A stretch of DNA of 12,631 nucleotides. Source: Candidatus Omnitrophota bacterium (GTDB lineage: Bacteria; Omnitrophota; Omnitrophia; Omnitrophales; Danuiimicrobiaceae). The stretch's first letter is position 1; every line of letters begins with the position of its first letter. The stretch spans positions 1 through 12,631 of the forward strand of contig JACQQO010000119.1 of the NCBI GenBank assembly GCA_016206955.1, written 5' to 3'. Made by a program: the position numbers and the translations under genes. Of this stretch, positions 1-6,001 are shown one piece after another. The notes under the pieces are model-generated. The model was not told the origin of the DNA and searched no databases. It saw only the letters and a list, made by a program, of their open reading frames with translations.

Positions 1-55
1 ACCCCTGACCTCAAGGTTATGAGCCTTGCGAGCTACCAGGCTGCTCCACCCCGCG
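1..55 (-). tRNA. initiator tRNA-fMet (CAT), 3' part cut by window edge
   Basis: The minus strand from 55 down reads CGCGGGGTGGAGCAGCCTGG, the classic 5' half of bacterial initiator tRNA. The D-stem has the initiator-type A11-U24 pair. The anticodon loop CTCATAA carries CAT (minus strand 21-19). The anticodon stem is CAAGG (minus 28-24) paired with CCTTG (16-12). The variable loop AGGTC follows, and the window ends at about T54, so the T-arm, acceptor 3' strand and any encoded CCA are not visible. The first base C1 fits the unpaired 1-72 end of initiators. Oddity: the three G-C pairs expected at the base of the anticodon stem are here A29-U41, G30-C40, G31-C39. It lies downstream of ftsB on the same strand and has its own promoter-like sequence. 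Confidence 0.93.
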
Positions 56-95
56 GCGTGGGAAAATTAAAAGCAGGTTATTCGAAAGGGAATAT

Positions 96-123
96 ATTAT
101 AACGCTATTTTTCAGAAATGCAA
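96..123 (-). promoter_or_regulatory. promoter of the tRNA-fMet gene
   Basis: On the minus strand a perfect TATAAT (101-96) lies 16 bases after TTGCAT (123-118, three of six matches to TTGACA). Initiation about 7 bases past the -10 box would give a leader of roughly 35 bases before the mature tRNA 5' end at 55. The box sits between the ftsB stop and the tRNA, so the tRNA can be transcribed apart from the operon. The call rests on the consensus match only. Confidence 0.55.
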
Positions 124-139
124 GAAAAGCATTCCGCAA

Positions 140-448
140 CTAAGATTTCTTTTGGGAAGATTCGGCTGATTTTTGGGAGACTTCTTCTTCGACTACTCTG
201 ACCACGATCTCACCGGGCTTCACAAGACCTAATTCTTCACGAAGCGCTTCTTCAAGCTTGGTTAAATCGGTTTTCAAGAGATGTTCCTCTCTTTGAAGCT
301 GGTTGATTTGCGTTTTAAGCACTTCAATTTCCCGAGAAAGCTCGGTGTCTCTGCGTTTCAATTTGAGATATTTAGAAAGGCCCGGAAAATAAATCGCGCC
401 TATGACAAAGATCGCGATAAAGATCCAAAGAGGAGTCAGGCGTTTCAT
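140..448 (-). CDS. ftsB: FtsB/DivIC-family cell division protein
   Basis: This is a 102-residue septum-formation initiator family protein. In this family a short cytoplasmic tail, one membrane helix and a periplasmic coiled coil join the FtsL-FtsQ (DivIC-FtsL-DivIB) complex that activates septal wall synthesis. Here residues 1-5 are basic, about 6-22 form one hydrophobic helix, about 28-72 are heptad-rich and charged, and the segment EELGLVKPGEIVVRV (71-85) is the typical family C-terminal motif. A polar Ser/Lys-rich tail follows. Its position directly after eno is a widespread gene order and supports the call. No Shine-Dalgarno precedes the ATG. Instead, the 3' arm of a 28-nt inverted repeat ends 8 bases upstream, so translation may depend on RNA folding. 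FtsL is also a small bitopic coiled-coil protein, but the C-terminal motif and context favour FtsB. Confidence 0.85.
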   Translation of the reverse strand: MKRLTPLWIFIAIFVIGAIYFPGLSKYLKLKRRDTELSREIEVLKTQINQLQREEHLLKTDLTKLEEALREELGLVKPGEIVVRVVEEEVSQKSAESSQKKS

Positions 449-456
449 AGCTAATA

Positions 457-545
457 GTACCGTTTTATATAGTACCGATTAAATTTCGCAATCTGTTGAA
501 ATGGTTCATTAGCTGGCATTTAATCGGGTCTATTTAAAACGGTAC
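457..545. repeat. 28-nt imperfect inverted repeat across the eno stop codon and ftsB leader
   Basis: Arms 457-484 and 518-545 are reverse complements at 25 of 28 positions, separated by 33 bases. Outer core: GTACCGTTTTA; inner core: CCGATTAAAT. In the operon mRNA this would be a long hairpin. Its 5' arm contains the last enolase codons and the stop (522-520), and its 3' arm ends 8 bases before the ftsB ATG. The left arm also holds a 9-base direct repeat, ATAGTACCG, at 454-462 and 469-477. There is no U-tract after it, so it is not a typical terminator. A processing site, translational control element or remnant mobile repeat are all possible. Confidence 0.7.
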
Positions 546-1833
546 CAGCGTAAACGGCTTTCGAGCCAAGTTCTTCTTCGATTCGTAGAAGCTGATTGTA
601 TTTGGCAATCCGATCCGTGCGGGAAGTGGAACCTGTTTTAATTTGTCCTGTGCTGAGCGCGACGGCAAGATCGGCAATCGTCGTATCTTCCGTTTCCCCG
701 CTCCGATGGCTCATCACAGCCGTGTAACCATTTTGATGGGCAAGTTTCACAGCTTCAATCGTCTCGGTGAGCGTTCCGATTTGATTGACTTTAATTAAAA
801 TGGAATTGGCCACCTTCTGATCGATTCCCATTTGAAGCCGTTTCACATTCGTCACAAAGATATCATCCCCTACCAGTTGAATTTCATTTCCAAGCCGTTT
901 CGTCAACAAAGTCCACCCATCCCAATCGTTTTCGGCAAGTCCGTCTTCGATTGAAAAAATGGGGTAGCGCTTGCAAAGCTTTGAATAAAATTCAACCATA
1001 TCAGAAGCGGATTTTACGGATTGAGTCTCCGCGCGCAGAACGTATTTGCCCGGATTTTGATTGCCTCCTGTTTTATCCTGCCCATAAAAACTAGAACTTG
1101 CGGGGTCGAGCGCAATCTTAATATCAATGCCGGGCTGATAACCGGCTTGCGTAATCGCTTCTACAATTACATCGAGCGCCTCTTCATTAGATTCAAGATT
1201 TGGCGCAAAACCGCCTTCATCTCCTACCGCGGTAGAAAGTTTTTTTTGATGAAGAATCTTTTTCAGATGATGAAACACTTCCGCGCCCATCCGTAACGCT
1301 TCGGAAAACCGCTTGGCGTTAAAAGGCATGATCATAAATTCCTGCAAATCCACATTGTTATCTGCATGAACGCCGCCGTTGATGATGTTCATCATGGGAA
1401 CCGGCAAGAGACAAGCCTTTTCTCCACCAAGATAGCGGAACAAAGATAACTTTCTGGAATTCGCCGCGGCATGAGCGCAAGCCAAAGAAACACCCAAGAT
1501 GGCATTCGCGCCAAGTGAAGATTTATTTTCCGTTCCATCGAGCGAAATCAAAAGCTCGTCGATTTCTTTTTGCCGTTCAGGATCTTTTCCAATGACGGCT
1601 TTGGCAATTTTTTCATTTACATTTCGGACTGCCTTAAGAACGCCTTTCCCAAGAAAGCGTTTCGGATCGCCGTCACGAAGTTCCGCGGCCTCATGTTCTC
1701 CCGTAGAAGCTCCGCTTGGAACGGCCGCGCGCCCCAATGTTCCGTCGCTTAAGTGGACATCGACTTCAACGGTTGGATTTCCTCTGGAATCTAAAATTTC
1801 ACGTGCTCTCACGGATTGAATCTTCGCCGCCAT
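520..1833 (-). CDS. eno: enolase (phosphopyruvate hydratase)
   Basis: This enzyme interconverts 2-phosphoglycerate and phosphoenolpyruvate in glycolysis, and in many bacteria it also associates with the RNA degradosome. The 437-residue length is normal. Visible signatures are SGASTGEHEA (40-49), NIINGGVHADNN (149-160), GDEGG with the catalytic Glu206, and the Mg ligands Asp243 (ALDPA), Glu296 (SIEDG) and Asp323 (GDDIF). Also present are the catalytic base Lys348 (LIKVNQIGT), SHRSGETEDT with His376, and Lys399 (IKTGS). All active-site residues are present. The ATG at 1833 has a good Shine-Dalgarno (AAGGAAGG) that overlaps the end of the upstream methyltransferase gene, leaving 2 bases between the genes. 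The last codons form one arm of a long inverted repeat shared with the ftsB leader. Confidence 0.98.
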   Translation of the reverse strand: MAAKIQSVRAREILDSRGNPTVEVDVHLSDGTLGRAAVPSGASTGEHEAAELRDGDPKRFLGKGVLKAVRNVNEKIAKAVIGKDPERQKEIDELLISLDGTENKSSLGANAILGVSLACAHAAANSRKLSLFRYLGGEKACLLPVPMMNIINGGVHADNNVDLQEFMIMPFNAKRFSEALRMGAEVFHHLKKILHQKKLSTAVGDEGGFAPNLESNEEALDVIVEAITQAGYQPGIDIKIALDPASSSFYGQDKTGGNQNPGKYVLRAETQSVKSASDMVEFYSKLCKRYPIFSIEDGLAENDWDGWTLLTKRLGNEIQLVGDDIFVTNVKRLQMGIDQKVANSILIKVNQIGTLTETIEAVKLAHQNGYTAVMSHRSGETEDTTIADLAVALSTGQIKTGSTSRTDRIAKYNQLLRIEEELGSKAVYAGTVLNRPD

Positions 1834-1835
1834 CC

Positions 1836-2585
1836 CTACCTTCCTTTCACATCAAGAAAGCTTGTTTTTCTCTTAAGTGTCAGTAAACTTAAATAAATGA
1901 TCAAACCGATGATAAAAATGGTAAGCCAAAGCGGATCAAATGTAAACTTTCCTTCTACGATCCGCTCTTCGATTAACTCCAAGACCGAAAATGCAGAAAC
2001 AATGGCAAACAATCCGGAATATTCGCGTCTTAAAGCATTCTTGAATTCAAACTTAAGCTCCGGTTTGCGCCATTGTTTTAAGTTCTTCGGAAAAAAAGCC
2101 GGTGTTCGATTTGCCCAGTTTAGAAAATCACCTCCGAATTTTTTCCTTAAGAATTCCTCCTCGGCAAACATGATCCGCTCATAATAGAGCCAGAAAATAA
2201 GCAGCGCCACGACCATAAACCACCAAAGCCTCACTGACAAAATGATTCCGAACCAAATCATAAAATTTCCCAAATAGAGTGGATGCCTCACAAGCGAATA
2301 AATTCCCGTCGTGTTCAATACCTCTGCTCTTTGTTCGGATACGTTTCGTCCCGAAGTGTTTCGCGGTGCACAACCTACTGCATACATCCGAATTCCAAGC
2401 CCGACGAAAGAAACAAGCATGCATGCAAGTTCCCAAAGCGCATCCAAGTTGGGATTCTTATAAGCATAAGGATAATGAAATTGAGTGAGTGCAATTAAAA
2501 GCAAGATGATCAGAAGAAGCGGGAGATAGCTCCGCCAACGAAAAAGCCAATTTCCTGAACGTTCAAATTCTTCTCTGAGTGCCAT
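1836..2585 (-). CDS. ICMT/PEMT-family integral membrane methyltransferase
   Basis: This 249-residue polytopic protein belongs to the isoprenylcysteine carboxyl methyltransferase / phospholipid methyltransferase group of SAM-dependent enzymes. Membrane helices are visible at about 18-35, 50-70, 107-134 and, atypically, at the C-terminus (about 215-236). The family core is YSLVRHPLYLGN (96-107), then YERIMFAEEEFLRKKFGGDF (135-154), then TPAFFPK (161-167): the RHPxYxG and EEEFL...FG...P.F.P pattern that binds SAM. The substrate cannot be read from sequence. Bacteria generally lack prenylated proteins, so a lipid or small prenylated or thiol substrate is as likely. A polyprenyl synthase three genes upstream is suggestive but not proof. 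It starts 3 bases after the purN stop without a Shine-Dalgarno; a palindromic repeat ends about 13 bases before the ATG. Residues from about 170 onward extend past the conserved core and are unrecognised. Confidence 0.8.
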   Translation of the reverse strand: MALREEFERSGNWLFRWRSYLPLLLIILLLIALTQFHYPYAYKNPNLDALWELACMLVSFVGLGIRMYAVGCAPRNTSGRNVSEQRAEVLNTTGIYSLVRHPLYLGNFMIWFGIILSVRLWWFMVVALLIFWLYYERIMFAEEEFLRKKFGGDFLNWANRTPAFFPKNLKQWRKPELKFEFKNALRREYSGLFAIVSAFSVLELIEERIVEGKFTFDPLWLTIFIIGLIIYLSLLTLKRKTSFLDVKGR

Positions 2586-2588
2586 AGG

Positions 2589-3215
2589 TTAGTTTAAAGG
2601 GGTCTGACCCCCTCTGATTTTTACTTGTCTCCCATCAACCGTCAGCTTCCCTCCCAAAAACAACTTGATCGCTTCGGGATAAAGTTCGTATTCGGTTGTG
2701 TGAACGCGCGCTTCAACCTCAGCCAAAGTATCCGTGGGCTGTATGGGAACTTTTCGCTGTAGAATAACCGGTCCGGAGTCTACACCCTCATCCACAAAAT
2801 GGATCGTGACGCCAGTTTCTTGTTCCTTAGCTTCACACGCATCCTTAATGGCGCATACGCCCGGATATTTGGGAAGAAGGCTGGGATGAATATTTAAAAT
2901 ACGCCACTTCCATTTTTGAACAAATTCAGCGCTCAAAATGCGCATGAAGCCCGCGAGGAAGATGGCGTCCACTTTTTTTCCTCTAAGCTTTTGATCGATC
3001 GCGGCTTCAAACTCGGCCTTGGACTTAAAATTTTTCCTCTCGATGACAAAAGTCTCGAGTTGAAATTGTTCGGCGCGTTTGAGTGCGTACGCATTCGGAT
3101 TGTCGCAGACAACGAGCACGATTTCACAATCGAGTTCGCCCGCTTTGACTTTGCGGGCGATATTTTCCATGTTTGTTCCAGAACCCGAAACGAAAACCGC
3201 AATACGCTTCTTCAT
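2589..3215 (-). CDS. purN: phosphoribosylglycinamide (GAR) formyltransferase
   Basis: PurN transfers the formyl group of 10-formyl-tetrahydrofolate to GAR, the third step of purine synthesis, in the cytoplasm. The 208-residue protein shows FVSGSGTNMENI (8-19, phosphate-binding loop), FLAGFMRIL (86-94), NIHPSLLPKYPG (108-119) with catalytic Asn108 and His110, and FVDEGVDSGP (140-149) with catalytic Asp146. Length and residues are complete. The ATG overlaps the rsmI stop (ATGA), indicating translational coupling. Oddity: the last residues (GGQTPLN) and the stop codon lie in or next to a GGGGTCTGACCCC palindromic repeat, so the C-terminus has probably been rewritten by that element. The fold should end before this tail. 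Confidence 0.96.
   Translation of the reverse strand: MKKRIAVFVSGSGTNMENIARKVKAGELDCEIVLVVCDNPNAYALKRAEQFQLETFVIERKNFKSKAEFEAAIDQKLRGKKVDAIFLAGFMRILSAEFVQKWKWRILNIHPSLLPKYPGVCAIKDACEAKEQETGVTIHFVDEGVDSGPVILQRKVPIQPTDTLAEVEARVHTTEYELYPEAIKLFLGGKLTVDGRQVKIRGGQTPLN
2594..2614. repeat. short palindromic repeat GGGGTCTGACCCC at the purN 3' end
   Basis: A perfect 6-bp palindrome with one central base (2599-2611) lies inside TTTAAAGGGGTCTGACCCC. From general familiarity, GGGGTCAGACCCC units of this kind recur as dispersed repeats in many environmental bacterial genomes, often near REP-type transposases, and leave the translated tail GGQTPLN as they do here. It supplies the end of purN and sits 13 bases upstream of the next start codon. 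Copy number in this genome cannot be seen. Confidence 0.6.
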
Positions 3216-3940
3216 AATTCAAAACCAACGCTTGGCCTGCGTTTGGATCCTACAAAGTTATGCGCTTTCCCAGCAATCACAATCACCCATTCCCCTAAAA
3301 TTTTCCGCTTTTCAAAATAAGCCGAAATTTCAGAGAGGTTTCCCCTCACGGTCTCTTCAAACTTCTTAGTCATTTCACGAGAAACGGATGCCTCGCGGTC
3401 GCCAAAGATGTCGCGCATATCTTCCAACGTTCTCAAAAGACGGTAAGGCGACTCATAAAAAATCAAAGTTCTCGGCTCATCTTGAAGCTCATGCAAAGCA
3501 TCCCGCCGGGCTTTTTCTTTTTGCGGCAGATATCCGATAAACGCAAATGAGTGAGTCGGAAGCCCGCTGATCACCAGAGCATTGACAAAAGCACTGGGAC
3601 CGGGAATCGATTCGATTCGAATACCGGCTTCCAGTGCGTCGCGGACCAACGTAAACCCCGGATCTGAAATGAGAGGGGTGCCCGCATCGGTGATATACGC
3701 TGCTCTTCGGCCTTCCTTTAATTCATGGATGACGGATTCCTGCTTGGATTTGGAGGAGTGATCGTGAAAGGAACGGAGCGGCTTTTTAATTTCGAAATGT
3801 TTGAGTAACATTCCGCTCCTTCTTGAATCCTCACAAATCACAAAATCCACTTCGCGCAACGTTTGGACGGCACGGAAGGTGATATCGCCCAAATTTCCAA
3901 TAGGAGTCGCTACCAAATAAAGAACGCCTGAGACCGACAT
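3212..3940 (-). CDS. rsmI: 16S rRNA (cytidine1402-2'-O)-methyltransferase
   Basis: RsmI is a SAM-dependent tetrapyrrole-methylase-fold enzyme that 2'-O-methylates C1402 in the ribosomal P site. Motifs over 242 residues: YLVATPIGNLGDIT (8-21), ICEDSRR (35-41), ITDAGTPLISDPG (83-95), IPGPSA (112-117), GLPTHSFAFIGYLP (126-139), FYESPYR (161-167), SREMTKKFEE (187-196) and GEWVIVI (216-222). All are characteristic of RsmI/YraL. It is shorter than the E. coli enzyme (286 residues) because it lacks most of the C-terminal extension, as in many bacteria. I chose the ATG at 3940, which shares one base with the stop of the upstream gene (TGATG). A TTG one codon earlier would add only one residue. The 3' end overlaps purN by 4 bases. 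No Shine-Dalgarno is evident, so expression probably relies on coupling. Confidence 0.95.
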   Translation of the reverse strand: MSVSGVLYLVATPIGNLGDITFRAVQTLREVDFVICEDSRRSGMLLKHFEIKKPLRSFHDHSSKSKQESVIHELKEGRRAAYITDAGTPLISDPGFTLVRDALEAGIRIESIPGPSAFVNALVISGLPTHSFAFIGYLPQKEKARRDALHELQDEPRTLIFYESPYRLLRTLEDMRDIFGDREASVSREMTKKFEETVRGNLSEISAYFEKRKILGEWVIVIAGKAHNFVGSKRRPSVGFEL

Positions 3941-4941
3941 CAACGGTTGCGTTTGATCACGTATTGAAGAAGGGCTTCGAGGCTCTGGCGGACAGGTGAA
4001 TCCGGAAAAATGGCGAGCTCAAGGGAGGCACGCTCCGTAAATTCATTTGCTTTTTCTATCGAATAATTAAGTGCGCCGTATTCTTCCAGTAAAAGAACTA
4101 AATCTCCAAGTTGCGTGTGGCTGAGGCCAGACTTGACCTTTGAAAACACTTCGGCTTTTCCCTTCTCATCCAACAACTGAATCAAACGAATTAAAGGAAG
4201 CGTTAGCACTCCAGCTTGAAGATCTGCCCCCAAGGTCTTGCCAAACTCATTTTCCTTGCCCATAAAATCAAGGCAATCGTCCATGATTTGAAACGCCATT
4301 CCAAAATAAATTCCAAAGCGGTTAAGTGCCAGTACGCGTTCCATGTCCAAACCACTCAAAACCGCTCCAGATTCAAGGCACGTCGCCAAAAGTGCAGCTG
4401 TTTTTCGTTCTATGATCGTAAGATAAGTTTCTTCTTTGAGATTAAAATTGTTCTTTTCCTTAAGTTCAAGAATCTCGCCGTCGCAAACGACGCCGGCGGT
4501 TTTAAGGAAAGCGGCGATGACTTGATCACTTTTCGTATCAAAAATGGCTCCGATAGCCTTGTCATGCAAATAATCTCCGACTAAAACAGCGACTTGCGGA
4601 TTCCATTTGGTATTCACGGTGGGAAGATTTCGCCGTAAATAAGCCGAATCGATAATGTCATCATGAATGAGAGTAGCCGAATGAAAAATTTCAAGCGCCG
4701 CGGCCGTTAAAAATGCGGATTCTGGAATGTCGGATCCAAGGAGAGAACCAAAAAGAACAAGAGCGGGTCTTAGGAATTTTCCTTTGGACTTAAAAAAATA
4801 CCGAATGACTTCACTCGACAGCTCATTCGGGGTGGCTAGGATTTCAAGAATCCGTTCTTCCACTTGCGGAAGATAAGTGCGAATCGGCTTATAAATTTCC
4901 TCAAGCGAAGGCGAAGTTTTTGATAAATTGGCAGGACTCAT
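3940..4941 (-). CDS. polyprenyl diphosphate synthase (IspB/heptaprenyl type)
   Basis: This 333-residue trans-prenyltransferase would condense isopentenyl diphosphate onto an allylic primer to make a long-chain polyprenyl diphosphate, the side-chain precursor of a respiratory quinone. Motifs: GKFLRP (54-59), first Asp-rich motif DDIID (94-98) followed by RRNLPTVN, GEILEL (155-160), and second Asp-rich motif DDCLD (221-225) then GKTLGADL. The region before the first DDxxD (FHSATLIH) has small residues where short-chain enzymes carry bulky aromatics, so long-chain product is inferred; exact length is unknown. The ATG at 4941 overlaps the preceding stop (ATGA). Alternatives such as a dedicated GGPP or FPP synthase are less likely from the chain-length region. 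No menaquinone biosynthesis genes are nearby to confirm quinone use. Confidence 0.92.
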   Translation of the reverse strand: MSPANLSKTSPSLEEIYKPIRTYLPQVEERILEILATPNELSSEVIRYFFKSKGKFLRPALVLFGSLLGSDIPESAFLTAAALEIFHSATLIHDDIIDSAYLRRNLPTVNTKWNPQVAVLVGDYLHDKAIGAIFDTKSDQVIAAFLKTAGVVCDGEILELKEKNNFNLKEETYLTIIERKTAALLATCLESGAVLSGLDMERVLALNRFGIYFGMAFQIMDDCLDFMGKENEFGKTLGADLQAGVLTLPLIRLIQLLDEKGKAEVFSKVKSGLSHTQLGDLVLLLEEYGALNYSIEKANEFTERASLELAIFPDSPVRQSLEALLQYVIKRNR

Positions 4942-5939
4942 TCAACTTTCACTTTTCTTACCACAACACCGGCTTCCTCAAGAAGCTTCATCGAAGTTTC
5001 TCCGAGCGGATAATCGATATTGAACACCACTTCACGGATACCGCTATTAATGATCATTTTGGTACACAAAAGACAGGGCGAATAGGTCGTGTAAAGCGTG
5101 GAATCTTTGATGTTCACGCCGTGATAAGCCGATTGCGTGATCGCGTTTTCTTCTCCGTGGGAACACAAACATTCCTCAAGTTTCGTACCCGAGCTTGCTA
5201 ACTGATTGCAGCGAGGACAGCCGCCTTCATTGCAATTTTTCACCCCCCGCGGCGTTCCATTGTAACCGGTGGAAATAATCCGCTTATCTTTGACGATAAC
5301 GGATGCCACTTTTCGTTTGACGCAATTGGAGCGAAGTGCTACGACTTTTGCGATCCCTAAAAAATATTCGTCCCAATTCGGCCGTTTTTTTTTCTGCGCG
5401 ATTGTCATCACAACACGCGTAACTTCATCCCGAAATTCCTCAAGCGTTCCGTCATTGTTCACAGTATAATCTGCAAGCTTGATCGCCTGATTAAGCTGCT
5501 GATCGCTTCCCACTCCGCTTTTTCCCTCCCACCGCTCCAGCTTTAAAAATTCTTGAAACGTTTTTGGATCGCTCTCACGTTTCCTTTTTTTTAAACGCCC
5601 AAACCGAACGCGGGAAGGAGCTGTCACATTCAAAAGAACGAAACCATTGCGGGACTTAAGCGCTTTGACTTCAGAAGGATGGCGGATGGAATCAATCACA
5701 TAATTTCGGTCTATCTCAATTCGGTCCAAAATCCGTTTTGCAAGAACGTCGGCCCCAAATTTCTTACGAAGCTCATTGCCTTGAAGAACCAAATTATCAC
5801 GCGTCAGTGGTTTTTTATGTTTTTTAACTTCTTCGCGCACCACATCAGAAAGCGACAAATATTCAAAACCGCGTTCTTTGAGGAAGCGCGCGACTTCGCC
5901 TTTTCCAGACCCGTTTTTACCAGTTAATCCAATGATCAT
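4938..5939 (-). CDS. P-loop kinase-like domain fused to dCMP deaminase
   Basis: This is a two-domain protein of 333 residues. Residues 1-180 form a nucleotide-kinase-like P-loop domain: Walker A GKNGSGKG (7-14), a segment GNELRKKFGADVLAKRI (54-70) and DSIRHPSEV (83-91). It resembles dephospho-CoA kinase-like and archaeal UPF0200 proteins more than classical thymidylate kinases. Residues 185-333 are a ComE-type dCMP deaminase: catalytic zinc motif His261-Gly-Glu263 and PCLLC (Cys289, Cys292). Extra cysteines at 236, 241, 244, 257 and 259 could bind a structural zinc. The deaminase should convert dCMP to dUMP for thymidylate synthesis; the kinase-like domain's substrate is unknown. Walker A has Gly instead of Ser/Thr after Lys, also seen in adenylate and cytidylate kinases. 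The domain order matches the Vibrio cholerae anti-phage deaminase AvcD/DcdV, but this protein is shorter and sits in a housekeeping operon. It heads the operon without a Shine-Dalgarno. Confidence 0.88.
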   Translation of the reverse strand: MIIGLTGKNGSGKGEVARFLKERGFEYLSLSDVVREEVKKHKKPLTRDNLVLQGNELRKKFGADVLAKRILDRIEIDRNYVIDSIRHPSEVKALKSRNGFVLLNVTAPSRVRFGRLKKRKRESDPKTFQEFLKLERWEGKSGVGSDQQLNQAIKLADYTVNNDGTLEEFRDEVTRVVMTIAQKKKRPNWDEYFLGIAKVVALRSNCVKRKVASVIVKDKRIISTGYNGTPRGVKNCNEGGCPRCNQLASSGTKLEECLCSHGEENAITQSAYHGVNIKDSTLYTTYSPCLLCTKMIINSGIREVVFNIDYPLGETSMKLLEEAGVVVRKVKVE

Positions 5940-5947
5940 CTTGTGGG

Positions 5948-5978
5948 ATAATATACCAAAGTTTTTCCTTATATTAAA
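5948..5978 (-). promoter_or_regulatory. promoter of the 5939-140 operon, probably leaderless
   Basis: On the minus strand TATATT (5955-5950), overlapping TATTAT (5953-5948), lies only 8-10 bases before the start codon at 5939. A weak -35 candidate TTTAAT (5978-5973) is 17 bases upstream of TATATT. Normal initiation distance would place the transcript start within about 0-4 bases of the ATG. There is no Shine-Dalgarno. The 62-base interval to the divergent transporter gene must also hold that gene's promoter, for which I see no convincing pair of boxes. Confidence 0.45.
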
Positions 5979-6001
5979 GTGGAGCTTTTGATATTCTTAG
6001 T

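Noticed and set aside
1499..1819. Open frame on the plus strand antisense to the start of eno
   Set aside because: It is out of the operon direction, shows no recognisable domain and lies wholly over a strongly conserved enolase gene.
2916..3320. Open frame on the plus strand antisense to purN and rsmI
   Set aside because: It spans the junction of two well-supported genes, has no family features and no ribosome binding site.
3941..3943. TTG start for rsmI one codon before the ATG
   Set aside because: The ATG at 3940 overlaps the previous stop as TGATG, a common coupling arrangement; the TTG adds a single residue.
5940..6001. Promoter for the EamA transporter in the 62-bp divergent gap
   Set aside because: AT-rich boxes exist (for example TATATT at 5970-5975) but none has a -35 element at acceptable spacing.
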